Shown here piece by piece: positions 1 through 8,820 of a DNA stretch of 35,558 bases (positions are counted from its first letter, which is position 1; the number at the start of each line of letters is the position of its first letter). Source of the DNA: Candidatus Parabeggiatoa sp. nov. 2 (GTDB lineage: Bacteria > Pseudomonadota > Gammaproteobacteria > Beggiatoales > Beggiatoaceae); contig NBMI01000179.1 in NCBI GenBank assembly GCA_002085445.1, positions 1 through 35,558 of the forward strand. The letters run 5' to 3'. The notes beneath the pieces are model-generated. The model saw nothing but the letters and a program-made list of their open reading frames with translations. It did not search any database and was not told where the DNA came from. A program made the position numbers and the translations under genes.

Positions 1-48
1 GTAAATTCAGGATTTTTTCATAAGCACACGATATGGCATTGAGTCTTC

Positions 49-66
49 AGTGCCCTTTAGGGCACT
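49..66. repeat. Palindrome with TTTA loop (AGTGCCC stem)
   Basis: Perfect hairpin with 7-bp arms AGTGCCC/GGGCACT and a TTTA loop. Sister copies with compensated stems lie at 18419-18436 (AGTCCCC, TAAA loop) and 18709-18726 (AGTACCC, TTTA loop). The surrounding text (GTAAATTCAGGAT, TGGCATTG) also recurs near 18437-18465, so this is part of a dispersed repeat. No gene is visible in 1-429. Confidence 0.7.
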
Positions 67-210
67 TCAGCTATTAGACGACGGCTTTACCAAAGGCGGG
101 GGGGGATTATTTGTTTCTAATTCCGCAAACTGTGTGGCATTGGGGCACCGCCCCAGGAAAGCCAGTGTACCTACCTGGCAAGCCCCAACGGAGCGAGATT
201 ATGTTCATTT

Positions 211-245
211 TTAATTTTTAATTTTTAATTTTTAATTTTTAATTA
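211..245. repeat. 7-bp tandem array (TTAATTT x5)
   Basis: Four perfect TTAATTT units and a fifth ending TTAATTA, in the leader region of the first response regulator. A looser TTTTTCA run follows at about 333-353. It is one of several arrays with a 7-bp period in this window. Confidence 0.8.
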
Positions 246-429
246 GTATATACGAAACGTACTTCAAATCCGTGAAAATGACAAAAGGAACTTTTCATAA
301 AATTCATATAAAAATTATATACTTATCATTATTTCATTTTTCATTTTTCATCAGTATAGAAAGGGCACGTTCCTTCTCCCCGCTGCAATGTCAGCAGACA
401 AATAACAATCCAAACAAGGAAAAAACCTC

Positions 430-825
430 ATGTCTAAACCGGTGATTTTATGTGTCGATGATGAAGTCGTGGTACTAGAGAGTCTTAAGATACAACTCAA
501 ACAAGAATTTGGTGACACTTACTTCTATGAAATGGCTGAAAGCGCCGATGAAGCACTGGAAATCATTGAGGAACTGCACGAGGACAACATAGATATTCTC
601 GTGATTGTCTCTGACTGGCTAATGCCGGGTATGAAGGGAGACGAATTTATCATTCGTGTCCATGATAAATACCCAAACATTATCAAAGTCTTGCTAACGG
701 GGCAAGCGGATAGCGAGGCGATTGAACGAGCCCAACACCAAGCCAACTTACATCGTTGCTTATACAAGCCTTGGAATGCAAAGGAATTAATTGAAACCAT
801 TAAATCGGGCTTAGCAAAATCATGA
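430..825 (+). CDS. Single-domain response regulator (receiver domain)
   Basis: A 131-residue protein consisting almost entirely of one CheY-like receiver domain. The acidic pair follows ILCVDDE near residues 10-12, the probable phospho-acceptor Asp sits in VSDWLMPG, the conserved Thr in LLTGQ and the Lys in YKPW. There is no output domain, so it would act through protein contacts, as CheY-like proteins do. An AAGGA ribosome site lies at 416-420, about 10 nt before the ATG. Its stop overlaps the start of the next receiver gene (ATGA, 822-825), which implies translational coupling. It resembles the N-terminal receivers of the three cyclase genes downstream, so it probably arose by duplication within this cluster. 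Its partner kinase is not in the window. Confidence 0.9.
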   Translation: MSKPVILCVDDEVVVLESLKIQLKQEFGDTYFYEMAESADEALEIIEELHEDNIDILVIVSDWLMPGMKGDEFIIRVHDKYPNIIKVLLTGQADSEAIERAQHQANLHRCLYKPWNAKELIETIKSGLAKS

Positions 826-2205
826 ATCAACCCGTCATTCTATGTGTTGATGACGAGCAAACAATACTTGAGAGTCTTAAAATAGAGCTTAAGCAAGCCT
901 TCGGCGATCAGTGTCTCATTGAGACAGCCGAATGCGGTGAAGAGGCATTAGAGTTGGTTGAGCAATTACGAGAAGATAACTGTGAACTCCCGTTGGTTAT
1001 CTCTGATTATATTATGCCCGATATTAAAGGTGATGAACTATTAAAGCGCATTCATCAGATATCGCCGGCAACCCTCAAAGTGATGTTGACTGGGCAAACG
1101 GATATTGATGCGGTGGCTAATGCTATCAAATATGCCAAACTGTATCGCTATATCAAAAAGCCGTGGGACACCGAAGACCTTATTGGAACCTATTATTGAT
1201 AAATATAATGGGTTTATTGATAAATACATTGGTGACGCGGTTATGGCATTGTTTCCCACTGGTGCTGACGATGCGGTGCAGGCGGCGATTGCCATGCTGA
1301 AACAACTGGTTAACTATAATCAAGGCCGGCAATGCGCCAGCTATCCGCCCATTCAAATTGGCATTGGACTCCATACGGGGCCACTGATGCTTGGCACCGT
1401 TGGAGGGCACAATCGTATGGATGGCACGGTGATTTCGGATGCGGTTAATTTAGCTTCACGGGTTGAAGGTTTAACCAAAACTTATGGGGCCTCCTTGTTA
1501 ATCACCGAGCAAACTTATCAGCAATTGCGAGACGTTTCGCAATATAACATTCGGGTGATTGACTCTGTGAATGTCAAAGGAAAAACGGAATCGGTAACGG
1601 TTTATGAAGTTTTTGATGCAGATTCGGAATTGAAGCTCAAACGGAAATCAGAAACCTTACCCGAGTTTGAACAAGGTTTCTTATGTTTTCATCAGGAAAA
1701 ATTTGATAAAGCCATTGTTTTTTTTGAGAAAGTCCTAGCAGTGAATGAAACTGATTTTGCAGCGCAAATTTACTTAAATCACTGCCAGAAGATATTAAGC
1801 AGAGTGCCACAAACACCGCGCATCCTCATTGTTGATGATACGCCTTTCAGTGCAGTCGTCTTGTCCCATTTATTGACCAATAACAACTTTGAAGTCTCAA
1901 CGGTGCAAAGTGGCGAAAATGCCCTTAACATGGTTAAACATAACCGTCCACATTTAATTTTATTAGATGTGATGATGCCGGGGGGTATAGATGGTTATGA
2001 AACGTGTCGGCGTTTAAAAGCGGAGCCACAAACCCGTGATATTCCTATTATTCTTATGAGCAGCCTGACGGATACCGTCGATAAAGTCAAAGGTTTTAAA
2101 GCCGGGGCGGTTGATTACGTCACTAAACCCTTTCAATACGAAGAAATATTAGCACGGATTAAAACGCATTTAAACGAGGTTTATAGGGCTGCTAATGTCA
2201 AGTGA
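822..2205 (+). pseudogene. Receiver-adenylate cyclase-receiver gene, copy 1, broken by an internal deletion
   Basis: The N-terminal receiver reads from 822 to about 1183, then frame is lost and a stop follows at 1197-1199. The rest continues in another frame from about 1183 to 2205: the second half of a class III cyclase (starting at EPIIDKYNGF), a TPR-like helical segment and a C-terminal receiver (VDDT, LLDVMMPG, TKPF). Compared with copy 3, 278 bp are missing between GAAGACCTT and TGGAACC. These encoded the coiled linker and the first metal-binding part (DIRGFT) of the cyclase. The remaining domain keeps the Lys and GD of DKYIGD and the NLASR motif but lacks the first catalytic Asp, so it cannot be an active cyclase. 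The receiver alone, or a cyclase-receiver fragment from an internal start, might still be made. The tail also differs from copies 2 and 3. Confidence 0.85.
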
Positions 2206-2241
2206 AAAAACTCATTTGGAACTCAAAGCTAAAATTATGAT

Positions 2242-2272
2242 AAACCTCCAAGTAAGGCATACTTGGAGGTTT
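2242..2272 (+). terminator. Strong hairpin after cyclase copy 1
   Basis: Perfect 13-bp stem (2242-2254 with 2260-2272) and a 5-nt loop, 36 nt after the stop of copy 1. It ends in TTT but has no long T run, so it is either a weak intrinsic terminator or an mRNA 3'-end stabiliser. Confidence 0.55.
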
Positions 2273-2310
2273 GTGCTAGGTATTTTATGAACAAATAGAG
2301 GTACATAATT

Positions 2311-2382
2311 CGTTTGTAGTAGTTGCAAAAGCCACTTCTTTCAAGGCAGCGATAAAAAGGCGATGAATCGCCTACTACAAAC
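2311..2382. repeat. Composite inverted element with TTTGTAGTA ends, copy a
   Basis: The outer ends are CGTTTGTAGTA (2311-2321) and TACTACAAAC (2373-2382). The right half holds the hairpin GGCGAT-GA-ATCGCC; the left half is a decayed hairpin (GTTGC-AAAA-GCCAC). The same plan recurs at 5761-5824 and 20029-20087. The rest of 2383-2582 shows no gene. Confidence 0.65.
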
Positions 2383-2582
2383 AAAACTAACGGCTGGAAA
2401 GACTCCAAGGTGCATTGTCTAGCACATAATTTCTTACTCACCTTTAACCATTCTTATCCATTTTGTCTAAGAAATTTGGTGAAGAAAAAATGTCAATCAA
2501 AAAAAGCTTAACATTCTGTTTAATAAACATCTAAAATAAAGAAGTTTATTTTTGATGACTGAAAAAAAATTGGAACAACAAA

Positions 2583-3923
2583 ATGAAAAAAGCTAAAAAA
2601 GTCACTCGAATTGCGTACAGCGATGACCTCAACCAAGCCAAATATGACGCGCTAAATGAAATCGCTTCACTATGCGGTTCGATCCGCACAGAAGTGTGGC
2701 GCAATTATGGCTCGATTGGTGGACTTGGTGCCAAGTTTCGTCCGGTACGTGATGGCTGGATTGCTGATGAACATGTCAAGAATTTACCGCAACGAATATG
2801 GCGAGCCACGTTATCTGATAGTCTGGATAACATAAAAGCCAACCGCGAAGCCGCCAAAGAAAAAGTCGCTCGTCATATTTTTAGAAATATTGATGATAAG
2901 GATAAGCGTAAAGAGTTATTAAAAAAATTAAAAAAGGATTCTGTTTGGATTAATGACTCGTATTTGCGCCGATTAATGCGTCAGTATTGGAAACAGGGTA
3001 AAAATCACACTTTTAATCAAATTGTCTTGGAACCTGGCAGTTATAAGTGTTTTTCGCATAATGGAAAAAATTATATTGAAGTCATTAGCTTAAAAAGATG
3101 TAAGCGCATTGCCATTCCTGTCGGAACCAATTATTCCATAACTGGACAAATTAGGTTAATTTTGCGTGACGGCAAAGTTGAAATTCATTACACAATAGAC
3201 AACACTGATGACCGTGCTTGTGGTTCCAAAGAAATTGGTATTGATAAGGGGTACACCGAAGCGTTTGTAGACTCTGATGGCGATTTTCATGGCGAAAAAT
3301 TAGGTGAAACTCTTTCAAAAGAATCTGATTATCTAAAGAAAAAATACCAAAGACGCAATAAGATTAAGGCTGTTTTGGGTAAGGTTGAGCAAAAGAATCC
3401 CAAAAAAGCCAAAAGGATTCGAAAACACAACTTGGGTAGAAAAAAGCTTAACCGGCGCAAACAGAGACATACTGCCGCAGTTAAAACGATTGTATTTACC
3501 GCAGTTAATGAAGTTGTTGATAAGGCAAAGATTATTGTTTGTGAGGACTTAACAAAAACATTTCAGTCAAAAAGTTATGGAAAGAATGCCAATCGTAGAT
3601 TAAGCGGTTGGGTCAAAGGTTTGATGGCTTCGGCCATTGATATAGTGGCATCCCGAAGAGGTTCTAGGGTTGTTCAAGTCAATGCGGCATATACCTCTCA
3701 AATTTGTTCAAAGTGCGGTTGTCTCGGCAAACGTACTGGGGACAAGTTTCACTGTGCCTCCGGGTGCGGGGCGGTTATGATCGCTCCCTTGAACGCAGCG
3801 GTCAATGTGAAAGCGAGGTTAGATGATAAGGAACTTCATCGATGGCTTCCCTTCGCAAAGGTGAAGCAAATTTTGCTAGAACGTTGTCGCCGATCGGATG
3901 AGACAGCCCATCCAGTGGTCTAG
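2583..3923 (+). CDS. TnpB-like RNA-guided nuclease family protein, probably catalytically dead
   Basis: A 446-residue protein of the IS200/IS605-type TnpB (OrfB) family, ancestors of Cas12. An RNA-guided RuvC nuclease is known for this family. Visible here are a basic helical N-terminal half, RuvC Asp221 in GIDKGY, Glu321 in VCEDL, and a zinc ribbon with Cys375, Cys378, Cys391 and Cys395 (CX3C instead of the usual CX2C). The third RuvC motif, normally DxDxNAA, reads IAPLNAA: Ile400 and Pro402 replace the two Asp. The codons (3777-3791) look as if a compensated small indel plus substitutions destroyed the site. No TnpA gene lies nearby. The full-length ORF with a dead active site suggests either early decay or a repressor-like role, as in naturally nuclease-dead TnpB derivatives. 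The ATG follows an A-rich leader without a clear ribosome site. Confidence 0.88.
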   Translation: MKKAKKVTRIAYSDDLNQAKYDALNEIASLCGSIRTEVWRNYGSIGGLGAKFRPVRDGWIADEHVKNLPQRIWRATLSDSLDNIKANREAAKEKVARHIFRNIDDKDKRKELLKKLKKDSVWINDSYLRRLMRQYWKQGKNHTFNQIVLEPGSYKCFSHNGKNYIEVISLKRCKRIAIPVGTNYSITGQIRLILRDGKVEIHYTIDNTDDRACGSKEIGIDKGYTEAFVDSDGDFHGEKLGETLSKESDYLKKKYQRRNKIKAVLGKVEQKNPKKAKRIRKHNLGRKKLNRRKQRHTAAVKTIVFTAVNEVVDKAKIIVCEDLTKTFQSKSYGKNANRRLSGWVKGLMASAIDIVASRRGSRVVQVNAAYTSQICSKCGCLGKRTGDKFHCASGCGAVMIAPLNAAVNVKARLDDKELHRWLPFAKVKQILLERCRRSDETAHPVV

Positions 3924-3969
3924 TTGCAGCTTCGGCTATCAACAGACAGTGAATTATCATGGAAACTTT

Positions 3970-3991
3970 GATCGTGCTTCGGCATGTGATC
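3970..3991 (+). other. UUCG-loop hairpin downstream of tnpB, possible guide-RNA end
   Basis: GTGC-TTCG-GCAT stem-loop extended by GATC pairs, in the 107-nt gap between tnpB and cyclase copy 2. TnpB guide RNAs (omega RNAs) normally span the 3' end of tnpB and the element's right end, so this is where one would lie. The assignment rests on position and one hairpin only. Confidence 0.25.
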
Positions 3992-4030
3992 CGGGATGAG
4001 TAAGAAAATAGAAGCTGTGATGAAAACAAA

Positions 4031-5713
4031 ATGATGAATCGACCAGTCATTCTATGTATTGATGATGAGCGAACGATACTTGATGTTCTGAAAATAGAGC
4101 TCAAGCGAGCATTCAGAAGGCAGTATATCGTTGAAACGGTTCAAGGCGGTGAAGAGGCACTCGAATTAGTTGAGGAATTGTTGGAAGATAACTATGAATT
4201 GCCTCTAGTTATTTGTGACTACATGATGCATGATATTAAAGGTGATGAACTGTTAAAACGCATTCATCTGATTTCGCCAAACACTCTCAAGGTGATGTTG
4301 ACTGGGCAAACGGATATTGATGCGGTGGCTAATGCTATCAAATATGCCAAACTGTATCGCTATATCAAAAAGCCGTGGGACACCGAAGACCTTATAAACA
4401 AGGAATTGGAAATAAAGGCCACCACTTTCCATAAATTTGTGCCAGTTCAATTTATTAAACTCTTAAATTTGGAAAACTGTGACCAGATTGAGTTAGGCCG
4501 TTGCGTCGAAAAAACCATGACCATTATGTTTTCCGACATTCGGGGATTCACTTCCCTTTCGGAAAAAATGACACCACAAGATAATTTTAATTTCATCAAT
4601 GATTATTTAAGCCAAATGGAACCCATTATTAATAAATATCAAGGATTTATTGATAAATACATGGGTGATGGAATTATGGCATTGTTTCCAACCAGTGCCA
4701 ATAATGCGGTACAAGGGGCCATTGCCATGCTAAAACAACTCGTTAACTCTAATCAAGGGTGGCAAAGTAAAGGTTTACAGCCGATTAAAATAGGTATTGG
4801 ACTCCATACGGGCCCCTTAATGCTTGGCACCGTTGGGGGTAAAAATCGCATGGATGGCACCGTCATTTCGGATGCCGTTAATTTAGCTTCACGGGTTGAG
4901 GGCTTAACAAAAAACTACGGCACTTCCTTATTAATTACCGAGCAAACCTATCTCAAACTAGCGGATCCATTGCAATATCATATTCGCGTAATTGATGCGG
5001 TAAAAGTCAAAGGCAAATCGGAAGTTGTCACCATTTACGAAATTTATGATGCTGAGCCGCCCCCAATTCTGGCACTAAAAGACCAAACACGCGATGATTT
5101 TGAAGAAGGCTTTGTGCTTTACCATTGGGAAGAGTACCAAGATGCACAACCCTTTTTTGAAAAAGTCTTGCAAATCAATGAAAAAGATCAAGCCGCACGG
5201 ATTTATTTGGAACGCTGTCAGCAAATTTTAAGCATGAAGATGCCACAATCACCGCGCATTCTCATTGTTGACGATACGCTTTTCGATGTGCATGCCTTAT
5301 CCTATATTTTAACCAAGAAGCATTTTGAAGTCTCAATCGCGGACAATGGCAAAAGTGCCCTAACCATGGCTCAACATAACCGTCCACATTTAATTTTGTT
5401 AGATGTAATGATGCCGGGCATGGATGGCTTTGAAACGTGTCGGCAACTCAAAGCGGAACCACAAACCCAAAACATCCCCGTTATTTTTATGACGGCTTTA
5501 GCGGATACCGCTGACAAAGTCAAAGGTTTTCAAGCCGGTGCCGTAGACTACATCACTAAACCTTTTCAGCCGGAAGAAGTTTTAGCCAGAATTAAAACAC
5601 ATTTAAGGCTGAGTCATTTACAAAACCAATCGAGATTAATAAATTTAATAAAAATAACTCATTTGGAACTCAAAGCCAAAATAGATTATATAATAACAAA
5701 TGGATGTGCCTGA
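4031..5713 (+). CDS. Receiver-adenylate cyclase-TPR-like-receiver protein, copy 2
   Basis: A 560-residue soluble signalling protein. Receiver 1 is at about 5-118 (Asp11/12, Asp63, Thr91, Lys114). A class III nucleotidyl cyclase follows at about 160-340, with metal Asp169 (FSDIRGF) and Asp213 (MGD), substrate Lys209, Thr277 in MDGTVIS, and Asn284/Arg288 in NLASR. Lys plus Thr is the class IIIb adenylate cyclase pattern, so ATP to cAMP is predicted. A TPR-like helix pair lies at 357-400 and receiver 2 at 408-527 (Asp414/415, Asp458, Thr488, Lys510). The linker between receiver 1 and the cyclase is 19 residues shorter than in copy 3, without frame loss. Translation starts at either of two adjacent ATGs. 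It lies 107 nt after tnpB. All catalytic residues are present; whether the shortened linker still transmits signal is unknown. Confidence 0.9.
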   Translation: MMNRPVILCIDDERTILDVLKIELKRAFRRQYIVETVQGGEEALELVEELLEDNYELPLVICDYMMHDIKGDELLKRIHLISPNTLKVMLTGQTDIDAVANAIKYAKLYRYIKKPWDTEDLINKELEIKATTFHKFVPVQFIKLLNLENCDQIELGRCVEKTMTIMFSDIRGFTSLSEKMTPQDNFNFINDYLSQMEPIINKYQGFIDKYMGDGIMALFPTSANNAVQGAIAMLKQLVNSNQGWQSKGLQPIKIGIGLHTGPLMLGTVGGKNRMDGTVISDAVNLASRVEGLTKNYGTSLLITEQTYLKLADPLQYHIRVIDAVKVKGKSEVVTIYEIYDAEPPPILALKDQTRDDFEEGFVLYHWEEYQDAQPFFEKVLQINEKDQAARIYLERCQQILSMKMPQSPRILIVDDTLFDVHALSYILTKKHFEVSIADNGKSALTMAQHNRPHLILLDVMMPGMDGFETCRQLKAEPQTQNIPVIFMTALADTADKVKGFQAGAVDYITKPFQPEEVLARIKTHLRLSHLQNQSRLINLIKITHLELKAKIDYIITNGCA

Positions 5714-5760
5714 GAAATTGAAATCCCCAAACCGGAGTCCAAACTTTGCTCCAGTTTTTC

Positions 5761-5824
5761 CGTTTGTAGTAGGCGATTTATCGCCTAAAACAAACAAAAG
5801 TCGCTAAAGCGACTACTACAAACG
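5761..5824. repeat. Composite inverted element with TTTGTAGTA ends, copy b
   Basis: CGTTTGTAGTA at 5761-5771 faces TACTACAAACG at 5814-5824. Between them lie two different hairpins, GGCGA-TTTA-TCGCC and GTCGC-TAAA-GCGAC. The two halves share flanks but not stems, so each hairpin has diverged with its pairing intact. It sits just downstream of cyclase copy 2. Confidence 0.8.
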
Positions 5825-5989
5825 TGGCGGTATGGATTTATTCGTTACGATATGGCATTGCCTCTTGATAGGGACTGGGGGTATGTAAAACGAAGTAACT
5901 GTGCTAGGTATAATTATAAAAAATCAGTTTATTCCGTCAATCCGTACTCTCACTATATTTCCATAAAGCTCAAGGTGCGATTTAGTAAA

Positions 5990-7729
5990 ATGGTAAATAA
6001 ATCAGTCATTCTCTGTGTTGATGATGAGCAAACGATACTTGAGAGTCTGAAAATAGAGCTAAAGCAAGCATTCAGCGATCAATATCTCATTGAAACGGCT
6101 GAATGCAGTGAAGAGGCACTCGAGTTAGTTGAACAATTGCTAGAAGAGAATTATGAAGTTCCCGTGGTGATCTCTGACTACATTTTGCCCGATATTAAGG
6201 GTGATGAACTGTTAAAACTTATTCACGCCATTTCTCCAGCCACTGTCAAGGTGATGTTGACTGGGCAAGCGGATCGGGAAACGGTGGAAAATACTCTTAA
6301 ACATGCCAAACTGTATCGCTATATCAAAAAACCGTGGCAAAACGAAGACCTTGTTTTTACCGTTTCTGAAGCGATTAAAAGCTATTTTAGAGAAAAACAG
6401 CTTACTGATAAAAACCAAGAGTTGGAAAGAAAGGTAACCACTTTCTATAAATTTGTGCCTGTTCAATTTCTAAAACTCTTAAATATTGAAGAATATGACA
6501 AGATAAAGTTGGGTGATTGCGTCGAAAAAAACATGACCACTATGTTCGCCGATATTCGTGGATTTACGACGCTTTCCGAAACAATGACGCCGCAAGAAAA
6601 TTTTAAGTTTATCAATGGTTATTTAACCCAAATGGAACCCATTATTGATAAATATAATGGCTTTATTGATAAATACATTGGTGATGCGATTATGGCATTG
6701 TTTCCAACCTGTGCCGATGATGCGGTGCAGGCGGCGATTGCCATGTTAAAAAAACTGGTTGATTATAATCAAGGACGACAAAGGGCCGGCTATCAGCTAA
6801 TTAACATTGGCATTGGCATCCACACGGGGCCTTTGATGCTCGGTACTGTTGGCGGTCAAAATCGCATGGATGGGACGGTGATTTCGGATGCGGTTAATTT
6901 AGCTTCACGGGTTGAAGGTTTAACAAAGATTTATGGTACCCCCTTGTTAATCACAGAGCAAACCTATTCAAGCTTAACTGACGTTTCGCAATATCACATT
7001 CGGGTTATTGATTGTGTGACTGTCAAAGGGAAAACCAAAACTGTGACGGTTTATGAAGTTTTTGATGGCAATTCTCCCCCTGGCATCAAACTGAAATCAG
7101 AAACTCAAACAAATTTTGAACAAGGTTTTAAATGTTTTCATAATGAAAAGTTTGAGGAAGCATTGGTTTTTTTTGATAAAGTCCTTGAGTCGAATGAAAA
7201 TGATACAGCGGCGCAAATTTATTTCAATAATTGTAAGACGATATTAAGCATGATAATGCCACAATCTCCCCACATTCTCATTGTCGATGATACGCCTTTC
7301 AATACAGACCTATTATCCCGCCTTTTGACCAAGAATCACTTTGAAGTTTCTGTCGCAGAAAATGGCGAAATGGCCCTCTCCATGGTTAAAAATCGCCGCC
7401 CACATTTAATTTTGTTAGATGTGATGATGCCGATCATGGATGGTTTTGAGACGTGTCGGCGGCTCAAAGCGGATTCACAAACTCAAGACATTCCTGTTAT
7501 TTTTATAAGCGCATTAGTGGAATCCGTCGATAAAGTCAAAGGATTTAAAGTAGGTGCAGTGGATTACATCACAAAACCCTTTCAACGGCAAGAAGTCTTG
7601 GTACGGGTTAGAACACATTTAAATCTAAGTCATTTACAACAGCAATATCAATTGAAAAATTCAATAGTAATAAATAATTGTGAACTCAAAGCCAAAATAG
7701 ATCGTATGATAGTGCATGGACGTTTTTGA
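5990..7729 (+). CDS. Receiver-adenylate cyclase-TPR-like-receiver protein, copy 3
   Basis: The best preserved member of the cluster, 579 residues from the ATG at 5990. The open frame reaches back to 5852, but those 46 codons come from repeat-like DNA. Starting at 5990 puts the receiver (VILCVDDEQ) at the N-terminus as in its paralogs, with AAGGTG at 5972-5977 as ribosome site. The order is receiver 1, a long charged coiled linker (AIKSYFREKQLTDKNQELER) intact only in this copy, a class III cyclase (FADIRGFT, DKYIGDAIMALF, DGTVISDAVNLASR), a TPR-like segment and receiver 2 (VDDTPF, LLDVMMPIMDG, ITKPF). All adenylate cyclase residues of class IIIb are present. Expected role: cAMP output gated by two phosphorylation inputs. 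No histidine kinase is adjacent. Confidence 0.92.
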   Translation: MVNKSVILCVDDEQTILESLKIELKQAFSDQYLIETAECSEEALELVEQLLEENYEVPVVISDYILPDIKGDELLKLIHAISPATVKVMLTGQADRETVENTLKHAKLYRYIKKPWQNEDLVFTVSEAIKSYFREKQLTDKNQELERKVTTFYKFVPVQFLKLLNIEEYDKIKLGDCVEKNMTTMFADIRGFTTLSETMTPQENFKFINGYLTQMEPIIDKYNGFIDKYIGDAIMALFPTCADDAVQAAIAMLKKLVDYNQGRQRAGYQLINIGIGIHTGPLMLGTVGGQNRMDGTVISDAVNLASRVEGLTKIYGTPLLITEQTYSSLTDVSQYHIRVIDCVTVKGKTKTVTVYEVFDGNSPPGIKLKSETQTNFEQGFKCFHNEKFEEALVFFDKVLESNENDTAAQIYFNNCKTILSMIMPQSPHILIVDDTPFNTDLLSRLLTKNHFEVSVAENGEMALSMVKNRRPHLILLDVMMPIMDGFETCRRLKADSQTQDIPVIFISALVESVDKVKGFKVGAVDYITKPFQRQEVLVRVRTHLNLSHLQQQYQLKNSIVINNCELKAKIDRMIVHGRF

Positions 7730-7756
7730 TAAAGGCAAGTTTAGCGAAGGCCTCCA

Positions 7757-7797
7757 AAAGCTTTAGCTTTAGCGATTCCGTCCAAAGCTTTAGCTTT
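7757..7797. repeat. Two AAAGC-TTTA-GCTTT palindromes
   Basis: Perfect 5-bp palindromes with TTTA loops at 7757-7770 and 7784-7797, each preceded by TCC. They belong to the CCAAA..TTTGG palindrome family seen at 11466, 21761, 23546, 28057 and 34049. Confidence 0.7.
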
Positions 7798-7806
7798 AAC
7801 TTGGAA

Positions 7807-7841
7807 AACACATCCGATGTTTGCTAAACATCGGATGTGTT
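7807..7841 (+). terminator. 16-bp perfect hairpin after cyclase copy 3
   Basis: Arms 7807-7822 and 7826-7841 pair perfectly around a 3-nt loop, about 80 nt after the copy 3 stop. There is no T tail, so a bidirectional 3'-end structure between the convergent cyclase and TerB-like genes is likely. A second hairpin, CCCTCTCC-ATAA-GGAGAGGG (7873-7892), follows; it is of a dispersed type common in proteobacteria. Confidence 0.6.
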
Positions 7842-7918
7842 AATAAAACGAAATCAGTCGATTTTGCGTCTTCCCTCTCCATAAGGAGAGGGCTAGGGTG
7901 AGGGAGAGAATGATGAGG

Positions 7919-8419
7919 TTAGAATTTCAGTTGTACGGTATAGCCGGGTTCGTTGCTAGGATGATCAGTTTTAGTAAACACGGCACGATCATTCTTGAGG
8001 GCTATCACGTCAAAGAAAGGCTGGAAGCGTTCTTCGGGAATATTGAACGCTTGCAAAAATTTAGCGAACAACTCTTGTTCTTCCGGCGCAGCCTCACCAT
8101 CTGACAGGGAGGAATCGATAATATTCGTCAAAATGCACATTTTTTGTGCATCGGTAAGCAGCGGTGTCATTTCCGATAAAAACGTGTCTACCGAGTTTTT
8201 TTGATAATATTTAAAAGCGCGATCCAAGAGTTGTTGGTTGTTGGCACCAACCCCAATCGCGCCACCGCTCTCTTCACCGCCCAAGACGGCTAACAGTTGT
8301 CCAACTTCTTCGTTTTCGACTTTGCCGTCGGCACCTATCATGTAAATGAGTGAAGTTGCGAAGGCGAAGTGGGGAGTCACTTCCCCTGTGTCGCCTTTGA
8401 ACATGTCAAATAGTCCCAT
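7919..8419 (-). CDS. TerB-like protein (tellurite-resistance TerB / DjlA-N fold)
   Basis: A 166-residue all-helical acidic protein. IGADGKVENEEVGQLLAVLG and SLSDGEAAPEEQELFAKF match the paired DGxxxxxE half-motifs of the TerB family, a metal-binding helical fold found at the inner membrane face. The N-terminal MGLFDMF is typical of small TerB-like proteins. AGAGG (8433-8437) lies just upstream of the ATG. It converges with cyclase copy 3 and is followed by no obvious partner. The family is linked to stress and phage resistance, but the function of this stand-alone member is not known. Confidence 0.7.
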   Translation of the reverse strand: MGLFDMFKGDTGEVTPHFAFATSLIYMIGADGKVENEEVGQLLAVLGGEESGGAIGVGANNQQLLDRAFKYYQKNSVDTFLSEMTPLLTDAQKMCILTNIIDSSLSDGEAAPEEQELFAKFLQAFNIPEERFQPFFDVIALKNDRAVFTKTDHPSNEPGYTVQLKF

Positions 8420-8494
8420 TTTTCAGTTACCTCTTATGACGCTGTGGATGAGTTAGTTTATCAATATACACTATTTGGGTGAGATGCTAAAGTG

Positions 8495-8794
8495 TGGTAA
8501 TTGGTAATTGTAATTGGTAATTGGTAATTGGTAATTGGTCTCATGAAAAATTTCTTTTGCGTCTTTTGCGTCTTTTGCGTTTATTTTGTGGGCCATGATT
8601 TTATTTTCAACACGGAGTCCACAGAGTGCCACAGAGTTTCACAGAGTTATAAACCCAAGTGTGCAACTCTGTGTAACTCCGTGTCTCTGTGTTGAAGAAT
8701 TTGAATTAATAAGATTCAATTTAACCCTTAATTCGCATAATTAATTCAACCCTTAATCCGCATTAATCATTAATCATTAATCATTAATTATTTT
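8495..8794. repeat. Intergenic repeats: GGTAATT heptamers, imperfect inverted repeat, TAATCAT heptamers
   Basis: The gap 8420-8820 holds GGTAATT-type units (8495-8539), three TGCGTCTTT-like units (about 8557-8582), and an imperfect inverted repeat around 8610-8697 (AACACGGAGTCC against CACAGAGTT/CTCCGTGTCTCTGTG). TAATCAT heptamers follow at about 8761-8788. No gene is visible. Confidence 0.75.
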
Positions 8795-8820
8795 CACCAC
8801 CCCACCCATTAGCCATTACC

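Noticed and set aside
1105..1182. ATG at 1105 as start of the cyclase fragment
   Set aside because: The codons before about 1183 are the receiver gene read in the wrong frame.
5852..5989. 46-residue N-terminal extension of cyclase copy 3
   Set aside because: It overlaps repeat-like DNA and is absent from the paralogs; the ATG at 5990 gives the expected receiver start.
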